DNA of 14,481 nucleotides from Pleurotus ostreatus/Saccharomyces cerevisiae fusant. Lineage: Eukaryota; Opisthokonta. Below are positions 1 to 7,530 of this stretch, in pieces; within the stretch, counting starts at the first letter, position 1; each line of letters opens with the position of its first letter. The notes beneath the pieces are model-generated. The model was not told where the DNA came from, made no database searches, and saw only the letters and a list, made by a program, of their open reading frames with translations. The DNA lies in contig JAMQCK010000883.1 in assembly GCA_024196135.1 (NCBI GenBank), positions 1-14,481 of the forward strand, given 5' to 3'. The position numbers were made by a program, and so were the translations under genes.

Positions 1-113
1 GACTCGTTGAGATGGCCGAGGCGGCCCGCGAGGATCTGGTGGTGCTCGAGCCTGCTCTGGCCGGGGACATCGTGCGATTCTGCGGACGAGCGCCTAGAGG
101 AGAACCAGGACAT
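1..113 (-). CDS. 5' end of an unidentified protein gene, divergent from IND1 (possible CRAL-TRIO/Sec14 family)
   Basis: On the minus strand an ATG at 113 opens a frame that stays open to the window edge (37 codons plus two bases). It begins MSWFSSRRSSAE and reaches GRLGHLNES at the edge. The serine/arginine-rich start followed by a G-x-L-G-x-L-like stretch recalls the beginning of fungal CRAL-TRIO (Sec14-like lipid transfer) proteins, but too little is visible to assign a family. The gene is divergent from IND1, with only 65 bp between the two start codons, so they probably share a promoter. The plus strand of the same interval also has an open frame, but it has no recognisable protein. I favour the minus reading because its start sits next to the short promoter-like gap. 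The start is the first ATG in frame; the gene is truncated by the window. Confidence 0.5.
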   Translation of the reverse strand, partial: MSWFSSRRSSAESHDVPGQSRLEHHQILAGRLGHLNE

Positions 114-178
114 GACCGCTCGGGAAGGGGGCGTGATGATGACGTCACGCGACGCCCCTTTCCCCTTCCCCGATCGCC
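114..178. promoter_or_regulatory. Short bidirectional promoter with a perfect CRE palindrome
   Basis: These 65 bp separate the start codons of the minus gene (113) and IND1 (179), so they must hold 5' UTR and core promoter signals for both. They contain the 8-bp palindrome TGACGTCA at 140-147, which is the canonical CRE/ATF site for bZIP factors of the ATF/CREB type. A C/T-rich tract follows it on the plus strand (152-171). No TATA box is visible. That both genes use this gap is inferred from layout; the palindrome is seen directly. Confidence 0.55.
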
Positions 179-1172
179 ATGTTCCGCGCATCCGCCCGTC
201 TCGCGCACGAAAACCCGTTGGGCATCCCCCGCGCGCGGACGCTCCCGAAGGATGTGCCTTCAATGCCTCGTCGCGGAGGAGGAATCGAGCGCAGGCCTAT
301 TGCGCACGTCCGCAGGGTGATCGCGGTCGCCAGTGGTAAAGGCGGCGTCGGCAAGTCTACCATCGCCGCCAACCTTGCAGCCACACTCGCTTCCCATCTC
401 CAACTGCGCGTCGGTCTCCTCGATCTCGACGTTTTTGGACCATCTGTACCCACTCTACTCGGCCTTCACGATGCATTTGAACCGGAGCTCACCGACAAGG
501 GCGCCATTCGCCCGCTTGTAAACCACGGAATACCAAACATGTCCATGGGGTACCTCGTCCGCCCTGACGCCCCGGTGGTTTGGCGTGGGCTCATGGTACA
601 GAAAGCGGTGCAACAACTCCTCTTTGACATCGACTGGTCGGCTGCGAGTCCTGCAGGCCTCGATGCGCTCGTGGTGGACCTACCTCCGGGCACAGGAGAC
701 GTCCCCCTCTCGCTCGCCCAGCTCACCAACGTTCACGGCGCCGTGATTGTATCGACACCTCAAGATGTCGCCCTCGCAGATGTGCGCAAGGGCATCAACA
801 TGCTTAGGAAGGTCAACGTACCGGTACGCTTTAAAGCTTTGATGGATTCCCTCATACCCTTGTGCACATACTAATACATCATTCCAGATAACTGGCCTCG
901 TACTCAATCAATCGCACTTCCTTTGCCCGACATGTACAACCCCACACTATCTCTGGGGCCCGCCCGACCACGTCCGCGAGTTCGTCAAAAACACCGACAT
1001 CAGCCTCCTCGCCGAGCTTCCCCTCGCGCCTGCAGTAGCTGCAGCGGCAGATGCGGGCATACCCTACCCCCTCATGTCTGGGGACAAGCGGAAGGATGAC
1101 GGGTCCGGGGCGGAGCAGTGGCTTGTTCGTATGAAGTCCATGGCGGAGAAAGTATGGCAGGCAATTCCATAA
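179..1172 (+). CDS. IND1: Mitochondrial Fe-S cluster carrier P-loop ATPase, Ind1/NUBPL type (Mrp/NBP35 family)
   Basis: The model is join(179-823, 888-1172), 309 aa. Ind1/NUBPL is the mitochondrial matrix Mrp/NBP35 ATPase that delivers Fe-S clusters during respiratory complex I assembly. The N-terminus (about residues 1-20) is rich in R, A and S, lacks acidic residues apart from E11, and suits a mitochondrial presequence. It includes the family's NPLGIPR motif at 12-18. The deviant Walker A GKGGVGKST is at 53-61, a Walker A'-like LDLDVFGPS at 81-89, and the Mrp signature VVDLPPGTGD at 165-174. The cluster-binding CPTC is in exon 2 (C228, C231), in the usual place after the GLVxNxS stretch. 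The 64-nt phase-0 intron 824-887 starts GTACGC, has a near-perfect branch site TACTAAT at 869-875, and ends CAG. Without splicing the frame stops at TAA 872-874. Length matches the family (about 310-320 aa). The start is the first in-frame ATG, with G at -3. Confidence 0.9.
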
Positions 1173-2032
1173 AATTGGTCGAGGACCTGGCACTGCGTAA
1201 CAAACTTGGATGGATGTACTGTGTCGGCTTGTGTGCTTGCAGGTGCGGTGACCACGGCTGTCATGATGGTAGACGCCTGATGCGGCTCATTCTTGGATGA
1301 AGTTGAGCTCGAGGAGATCAAGCAAATAGACACAGGGTGCGGGAGTAGCAAGGGGACTGTCGATGCGGAGGTCCATGCAGGACAGACATGTGAGTCAGGG
1401 TGTATACGACGAAGCCGCAGATGCTAGCGGCCCTTGGAGATGTCGAGGGCCTGCAAGATGCAGTTGGCTTTGCGGTCCGAGTGCCGCGGAGCGCTCAACT
1501 TCACGGGGGACTGCGATTATTTTCCCTCGGGACCGAGGCACGTGAGATACACGTGCTGCTGTGTAGGAACCTCTCCGAACACCACAAATTCCTCTATGTC
1601 GTCTCACAATAGCCTCGCATCCTTATCGCTCGTCTTGTCTCTACCCAAGAAGTATGACATATACACGAGAGCCTAAGTATGCAACAAACCTGACAGTGAG
1701 GGTATATTAGTGGGACCATGTACTTGCTAGGGAAGACGACAAGGGCGAGCTGGGTACATGTACAGGCAAGCAACCACTTTACATGATGCGGTGTGAGGTG
1801 CACAGTACAAAGAGCCCGCTGTGTCGTGCGCACATAAATATCAGCCGTGTATACAATAAAGTATGCCCTGCAAACCCGGCGTGTTGTGAGTGAGGTGGAA
1901 GAGCGTAAGCAAGATGAGCGAAGGCGAGTGGGCATGGGTGAGAGACATGCTCGCTAGAGCTGGCGCGACGGACGCGCACAAAAAGGTGTGGTGCCCAGAA
2001 ACAGAGGGCGAAGATGCAACGCAAAGTCACAA
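1173..2032. other. Convergent intergenic region, no supported gene
   Basis: This is about 860 bp between the IND1 stop and the stop of the minus-strand fucosyltransferase-like gene. Several frames of 60-113 codons are open on both strands, but none shows a recognisable motif, a consistent splice pattern or similarity to the neighbours. It should hold the 3' UTRs of both flanking genes. An AATAAA hexamer on plus at 1855-1860 lies too far from the IND1 stop (about 680 nt) to be a confident poly(A) signal. A hairpin built from two CACGTG boxes is listed separately. A degraded gene cannot be excluded. Confidence 0.5.
1538..1556. repeat. Small inverted repeat made of two CACGTG E-boxes
   Basis: The sequence is GCACGTG, a 5-nt spacer (AGATA), then CACGTGC: perfect 7-bp inverted arms. 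Each arm contains the 6-bp palindrome CACGTG (1539-1544 and 1550-1555), the core recognised by bHLH factors such as Cbf1/Pho4 types. It lies in non-coding DNA far from any start codon found here, so a regulatory role is uncertain. Confidence 0.4.
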
Positions 2033-3643
2033 CTAGAAGAAGCGTGTGCTGATAAACTCCCTTTGATCAACCAGTCGTCGGTGAACGATGTTGCTGGTGA
2101 AGGACGACCACTGGGCAGATTGTCAACATCGAATGAGAGCAACAACGACCGGATTTTTCTACTCACCCCATTGCCAACGAAGACCGCCGCTAATCTTGCC
2201 AGCTCCATGTCCACCGCCATATTCGTATCCATCGTCTCCTGGTCAAACCGCAGATCCTTCGTCGTCACAATCGTGCCCCACCCATCCTTCCTCAACGCAT
2301 CCTTCAGCTCGTCCAGCCACGCGCTCTCATCGTTCGTGAGGATATACATCACGTCCAAGACGCGCGTCTCCCCCTTCTTCTCCCCCTCCGCCAGGTAGTC
2401 GCGCTTCGCGTCCCGAGTCTTCTGCACGATGGCCTCGAACGTCGGCAGGCAGTGCTCGAGATAGAGCGCGATGTTCTCCTCGGTGTTCCACCCCCAGCCG
2501 CCGCCCTCGTGCGCGGTGAAGCGGTCGGGGAGCTCGGGCAGCAGGTTCCAGCTGTAGAACGTGCTGTTCCACGCCGCGAGACCCAGGCAGGCGTCCTTGA
2601 AGTCTCCGCGGCGGATGTGCATCGCGAGCATGCGCTCGAAGGGCTCCAGCGGGCCGCCCTTCCCCCGCGAGCGGAAGAGCGGGAGATTGCGCGCGACGCC
2701 CGCGGCAACGACAGATGAGGTGGCATGCAGTCGCGACACCGGGGACTTGATGAACTCGTCGTACAGGGAGAGGATGCGGTCCGAGCCCCAAAGGAACAAG
2801 TCGAACACCTGCGGGTACCCGTCCTTCTCCCTGTCCTCGGACACGATCTCGATGCACCGCTCGGGCGCTTCGAGCAGCAGCTCCCGCCACACGCGGAAGA
2901 TCACGTCCCCGGACTCCCAGCGGTACGTGTCCTTCACCTCGCCCGTGGTGATCACCCGGCGCTGCTCGGGCGGACAGACCTCGTCGTAGTACGTCGCTGA
3001 CACAGAGCGCGGCGCGGGGTCCTCGGGGTCCCACTCACCGCCCGCCGCAGGGCCCGCGATGAGCGCGTTCATCGGCGTGCGAGGCGGGGGGTCGAGGTAC
3101 TGCGATTGCTGCCAGGGGTAGTATTCGAGCTTCCAGATGTAGTCCTGGAAGACGTATGCGCGCTTGCTCGCGTACGCCAGGTGGGCGTTCATCAACCTGG
3201 AGGAGCGACGATGAGCAGAGAGTTCTGGTGAATGGACGGACGACGCACCGCTCATTCAACGCATTATTCCATCCCAGTTGCTGTACTTCACAGGTGAACT
3301 TCACATACCGCCCACTCGCGCCCTCGGGGAACGTCAAGTTCGGATTGTGTTGCGGCAGCCCCGCCTCGTATGCCCACATGTCCGACCAATCCGGCGGCCC
3401 ACCGAGCAGCGGCGGCCCATCCATCAGCCCTCCCCCTGCTCCCCTCCCCCCGAGGGCGGCAATGACAACGAGGAGAAAAACGAAAGCGGCGATGAGCCCG
3501 AGGACGAGCGATCGGCGCGCATTCCGCACGTACTGCACCGCGACGCGCGAGTAGTGGCTGGCGTAGCCCTGCACTCGCCAGAAGGCCGGCGGCGCGACGT
3601 TGGTGGGCAGCTGCGAGTAGCCATCAAACGTGTGGGGCGCCAT
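2033..3643 (-). CDS. Type II membrane O-fucosyltransferase-like glycosyltransferase, paralogue A
   Basis: The minus-strand model is join(3643-3249, 3196-2167, 2110-2033), 500 aa. A short cytosolic tail ending in RNARR precedes one hydrophobic segment at about residues 46-64, which makes a signal anchor. A G/P-rich stem and the lumenal domain follow. HIRRGDF at 325-331 matches the H-x-R-R-G-D motif of GDP-fucose-dependent fucosyltransferases, and an upstream LGWNNALNER motif recalls the nucleotide-sugar-binding loop of the O-FucT fold. I therefore infer a secretory-pathway GT-B enzyme; acceptor and donor are unknown. Potential N-glycosylation sequons are NLTF and NSTF. Intron 1 (3248-3197, 52 nt) is phase 2 and creates the Arg codon of NERLMN. 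Intron 2 (2166-2111, 56 nt) lies after FVGNG and restores the WSSFTSN ending seen in the paralogue, stopping at TAG. The ATG at 3643 sits in CCGCCATGG, an excellent context; an in-frame TTG further upstream is not needed. Confidence 0.8.
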
Positions 3644-4465
3644 GGCGGGGGGAGGGGAGAGGGAGGGCAAGGGGGAAAGAGGCTAAGCCATGATGGTGGC
3701 AAAATAAAGCACTATGCGCGCTGTTGAGGCACTGCTTTCTTACCCACGATGATCGAGGTCGCACTTCGGCGCGTTCTCACCGCGCTCCGAGTCCGAGACG
3801 ATGGGACTCGGGAAGTTGCTCAGAAAGGTACAATAGACGTTGGCTGATCCGGGCGGTGTGCCTCGGGATGCTCAAATATCGTGCTTGGCTTGGCTGGAGA
3901 CTTCAACTTGGCTATGGCCATCTATGCTCACTTCGTTCTGCTCAGAACAGCGAGGCAGTTAAACCCATCGATTACAGAGACCTCTATACCGTTGAAAGGC
4001 TGTGTCGAAATTGTAGGAAGAATCCGTGCTGATATCTGTCTGATGGGCGCTATACAACGCCGCAGGAAGAGAGGTCACCTAGACCCACATCATACGTTAT
4101 ATTGGTCCAGTTCGTCCGAAGGAAAACTCCCGCTTGAATTGCGATGGCCGTATGACATGTCTGCGGTAACTGAGGCTCTTGCGCTGGCCCAACATCGGCA
4201 GACGGGGAACCTTGTCAGGGACTCATGGCCTAGAAAGCCCGGGACACTGCCTCTATACGGATGTCGGAGTGCTAGAGAGAATACGCAAGACTGGTTTGGA
4301 TGGATATATATACGAGGGCGTTGAAGCAAGTGAAAGCTGAAGTCAGGATTTGTCGACGGCAGCCGATCGCGTTCTGTTAGTGATCGAGACGGATCACTGC
4401 CCCGAGGAGCGCTCGTTCCATCGCGCGCGTCACAGCAGGCTATGCACCTCTTGCCTTTCCCCACC
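3644..4465. promoter_or_regulatory. Shared upstream region of the two head-to-head paralogues
   Basis: This is 822 bp between the divergent start codons at 3643 and 4466. A TATA-like run ATATATATAC at 4304-4313 is placed about 155 nt before the plus-strand ATG and is a reasonable core promoter for that gene. On the minus side, a TTTATTTT element (3702-3709 on plus) lies about 60 nt before the ATG. A 147-codon frame at 3881-4324 is open, but it shows no motif and has ordinary-looking composition, so I do not call it a gene. The two halves show no obvious sequence symmetry by eye, so the duplication does not visibly extend into the promoters. Confidence 0.45.
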
Positions 4466-5986
4466 ATGGGCAACAAGCTGTCCTACGCCTACCGCCAGCT
4501 GCACAAGCCCGCCTCATCCTGGAGACGCATCCGCCTACGGCGCCTACTCACCGCCATCTGCGCGACAGTCTTCGTCGCGATCCCCCTCGCCTTCTACCTC
4601 CATCCCAAGACGCGTCACCTCCCCGTGGGCTACCTGCAAAAGTTCACCGGCACCGCTCTCCTCGGTGGACCCCCAGACTGGTGGGAGCTGGACAAGTGGG
4701 AGGATGCGCTACCGCAACACAACTTCTCCCTCCCACCACCCGAGGGCTACAACGGGCGCTACGTCCGCTTCACGAACCAGATCGCTTCCCTCGGCTGGAA
4801 TAACGTCCTCAACGAAATCCTCATGAACGCACACCTTTCCTACGAATCCAATCGCTCGTACGTTTTCCAAGACTACGTCTGGAAGACGAGCTACTACCCG
4901 TGGCCGTACGCCCAGGCACGCGAATGGCCTCCCCACACACCATTGAACGCCCTCATATCCGGCCCCGCCGCTGGCGCACCATGGCCAGCAGGCGACCCTG
5001 CCCCCCGCGCCGTCAACGATCACTACTGGGACCGCGTCTGCCCGCCACAGCGCAGACGGAGAATACACACCCAGGACATCAAGGAGCCCATCCGCTGGGA
5101 AAACGGCACGGTGATCTTCGAGACCTGGAAGAAGCTCCTGCTTGAGGCACCCGAGAACTGTATCGAGATCATCCCCGCACCCCTCGAAGTCGACGCCGTC
5201 CCTCAGACGTTCGATCTCTGGCTCTGGGGCAGCGAGCGCATCCTGTCGTTATGGGACCGCTTCTCGAAGGGTCCCGTCTCGCAGCTCCTTCGCACGTCCC
5301 CCGTCGTCGAGGGCGGTGTAGCGCGGAACGAGCACCTCTTCCGCGTCGACAACAGCGCCGCATACGCCGACCCCTACTCGCGCATGCTCGCCATTCACAT
5401 CCGACGCGGCGACTTCAAGCAGGCCTGCCTTGACCTCGCGACATGGAACAGCACGTTCTACTCCTGGAACCTCCTCCCCTTCCTTTCCGACTCCTTTGTA
5501 CCGCCAGATCCCCAAGGAGCGAAGTGGGGGTGGAACACGGAGGAGAACAAGGCGTACTACCTGCAGCGCTGCCTACCGAGCTTCGACTCCATCGTCGAGA
5601 AGGTGCAGACATCGCGACGAGACTACGTGAACGCCGGGCGCGAGCTGGGGCACACAAGGACACTGGACGTGATGTACATCCTAACGAACGATCGAAGTTC
5701 GTACGTGGACGACCTCAAGAAGGCGCTGAAGGCGGTCGGGTGGAAGAAGATTGTCACGACGGCGGACTTGGAGTACAACGCGGAGCAGATGGATGTGAAC
5801 ATGGCGATCGACATGGACATTGCGAGAAGAGCAGCGGTCTTCATCGGGAACGGGGTATGTAGAGTTCGCAACCCGTCACATTCGGCAAGTGCTGATGGTC
5901 CGCTGCAGTGGTCTTCCTTCACCAGCAATATTGTCCACCGGCGACTTGTGGACGGCAAGGAGCCAATCAGCATACGATTCTACTGA
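4466..5986 (+). CDS. Type II membrane O-fucosyltransferase-like glycosyltransferase, paralogue B
   Basis: The model is join(4466-5854, 5909-5986), 488 aa. It has the same plan as the minus-strand neighbour: a basic cytosolic tail (WRRIRLRR), a hydrophobic anchor at about residues 27-45, then a lumenal domain. Shared landmarks include LLGGPPDW, LGWNNVLNE, LMNAHLSY, YVFQDYVW, NALISGPAAG, HIRRGDF (311-317), NSTFYSWNLLP, WGWNTEEN, DVMYILTND and the WSSFTSNIVHRRLVD ending. Putative function is as for paralogue A: a Golgi or ER fucosyltransferase-like enzyme with unknown acceptor. Its only intron, 5855-5908 (GTATGT to CAG), is 54 nt and stop-free, so the frame reads through it. It is called an intron because it falls exactly at the GNG|W position where paralogue A has one. 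The start chosen is 4466 (CCACCATGG, strong context) over the in-frame ATG at 4442. Unlike A, it has no intron at NE|LMN. Confidence 0.82.
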   Translation: MGNKLSYAYRQLHKPASSWRRIRLRRLLTAICATVFVAIPLAFYLHPKTRHLPVGYLQKFTGTALLGGPPDWWELDKWEDALPQHNFSLPPPEGYNGRYVRFTNQIASLGWNNVLNEILMNAHLSYESNRSYVFQDYVWKTSYYPWPYAQAREWPPHTPLNALISGPAAGAPWPAGDPAPRAVNDHYWDRVCPPQRRRRIHTQDIKEPIRWENGTVIFETWKKLLLEAPENCIEIIPAPLEVDAVPQTFDLWLWGSERILSLWDRFSKGPVSQLLRTSPVVEGGVARNEHLFRVDNSAAYADPYSRMLAIHIRRGDFKQACLDLATWNSTFYSWNLLPFLSDSFVPPDPQGAKWGWNTEENKAYYLQRCLPSFDSIVEKVQTSRRDYVNAGRELGHTRTLDVMYILTNDRSSYVDDLKKALKAVGWKKIVTTADLEYNAEQMDVNMAIDMDIARRAAVFIGNGVCRVRNPSHSASADGPLQWSSFTSNIVHRRLVDGKEPISIRFY

Positions 5987-6793
5987 GCTGGCATACGATG
6001 CCACTAGTGGGCCTTCCGCACAGACACTCTGCTCGGCCGTTCCCTCGGGTGGCCTCGAGCGGGTACGAAGACCATGACGGGCGCACTTGTGGGCCGGCCT
6101 TTTGTTTGCGCTGATGCGAGGTCAGCCACCCACACCGAAGCTGTCCTGCCCGCAATTACCCGCCTGCCAATACCATGTGCCATTTACATACCCGCTTTGC
6201 TGTTCGCCATCTTGCCCCTCGCTCGTCATCTGCCAGGGATGAACGGGCTTGCTCTGGGCCATATCTTCACGCACACCGCCACGGACATTCACGCGCGTCT
6301 GGCAACGATTACTTACTGACGTTCTGCGATGGACAGTTGTCGAATACACGTACGCTACACACGAACTCCTACCTTACTGACTACATACCATAACGCTACT
6401 GTTCGTGTATCGTACGCTCTGGACTACTTCACGAATCGCCGTCTGTAGCTTGATTATATATCTTGGGGCATGAATTGGGAAATGTCTGACCGTCCATTTT
6501 CCCATCTCTGATTTTCGGGGAACTGTTTATGCGCACGGACACATGGCAACGAGCCTCCCAAAGTGAGAAATGACGGGAGCACTTATCACTACGAATCTGG
6601 CCTCATGATTAGCCACTGCGCATGTGTGAGACAGAAGGCTGACGATAGCCATTGCAGCATCCAAGTTCGAACTGTGACCGTCACGGCATGGAATATGCCG
6701 GGCGCCACGCGACCAAAACGAACATGCCTGCTCTTCTTTTGTCCTCTTCCTCCGGAGCACTTCAAGGCCGCAGATCAGTCACAGGTCTCTCGC
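5987..6793. other. Intergenic region, no supported gene
   Basis: This is about 800 bp between paralogue B and the GTPase-like gene, both on plus. It should contain the 3' UTR of the former and the promoter of the latter. A TATA-like TTATATATC is at 6454-6462, about 330 nt before the ATG used for the GTPase-like gene. The frame of that first exon is open back to an ATG at 6563, and another in-frame ATG at 6692 has A at -3. The true start could therefore be upstream, although that extra sequence (rich in Cys, His and Pro) resembles no domain. Confidence 0.45.
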
Positions 6794-7403
6794 ATGAGGC
6801 TCTGGAGTCGAGCAGAAGAGCCTCTGAGGGTGGGGCTAGTCATTGTCGGTGCGTTTTCAGTGCTCAATGTGCGACAATGACTGAGTGAATTTCAGGTGAT
6901 TCCGGGTCGGGCAAGAAGACACTGGCAAATGCATTGGTAGACTTTCCTCCCTTGTGAAATTGACCTCTTGGGCACTGATATTCCCTCTATAGGATGGCAG
7001 CGTCTACCATCGCTCGCATGACAATCAGTCCTTCGTATTCGAAGTCGATGTCCATGATCCAAGTTCGCCCTCCACAGAATCTCCAGTTCGCCCGTTCATG
7101 GCTCTCATCACGCTGGATCACTCTCAACGGACTCGTGACGAACACTTGGCCAAGCTAATCAGCGTTGCGGCGTCAGTCTCCTCGAGCTACTGCCTCGTGC
7201 TTACCAAAATGGACCTCGTCCCTCCCGGAGCTAATAAGGAGCGCATTAGTTGTCTGCGGAAAAGGGCCTCAATGGCATATGCTTGCGGTGCTACCACTTT
7301 CTTAGCAAGTTCATCCACACACGAAGGCTTGGACGAGCTCAGGGATTACATCGGTATGCGGCCCATCCCGTGTTGTACGTCGTATCCCGCTCACTGGTCA
7401 TAG
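6794..7403 (+). CDS. Degenerate Ras-like GTPase domain protein; possibly the N-terminal part of a GTPase-kinase fusion
   Basis: Exons are 6794-6848, 6896-6936 and from 6993. Introns 6849-6895 (47 nt, phase 1) and 6937-6992 (56 nt, phase 0) join a P-loop split over two exons: LVIVG|DSGSGKKT. Residues 13-27 give the first strand and G1 loop, TKMD (103-106) is the G4 guanine-specificity motif, and SSTHEGLDEL (139-148) is G5-like. The order and spacing suit a small Ras-type GTPase, about 152 residues to RDYIG. Oddities: the Walker A Ser/Thr after GK is replaced by Lys (GKKT), and no DxxG switch II is visible, so GTP hydrolysis is doubtful. The frame ends at TAG 7401-7403 if unspliced (169 aa). 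A donor at 7354 and acceptor at 7403 would instead carry it on towards the kinase domain. With that route the gene would be join(6794-6848, 6896-6936, 6993-7353, 7404-7528, 7579-8448), 483 aa. The ATG at 6794 has a poor context. Confidence 0.55.
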
Positions 7404-7530
7404 CTGGTCACTTTTCGCCGCCTGTGGCAACCTTCAACATGCGCGATTTATGGACTGTGTTGCATTCGTATGCACTGGACTTTGTGGCAACGTGTTGTTC
7501 TCTCCCTCTTGCCACCATGAACAGAAATGT

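Noticed and set aside
1594..1935. 113-codon minus-strand frame in the IND1/paralogue A gap
   Set aside because: Cys/His/Tyr-rich with no motif. The position fits 3' UTR sequence of paralogue A, and no start context or splice pattern supports it.
2327..3034. 235-codon minus-strand frame inside paralogue A
   Set aside because: It is a shifted shadow of the main exon, Arg/Pro/Ala-rich because of GC-rich codon use, and lacks domain features.
3644..3670. Upstream in-frame extension of paralogue A beginning with TTG at 3670
   Set aside because: The codon is TTG, not ATG; the ATG at 3643 has a near-ideal context (CCGCCATGG).
3881..4324. 147-codon open frame on plus between the two fucosyltransferase-like genes
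   Set aside because: No recognisable motif or hydrophobic pattern, no splice support, and it lies in the shared promoter region of two well-supported divergent genes.
6563..6793. N-terminal extension of the GTPase-like protein from ATG 6563
   Set aside because: The frame is open, but the added sequence is Cys/His-rich with no family likeness, and the P-loop strand fits a start at 6794. It remains possible.
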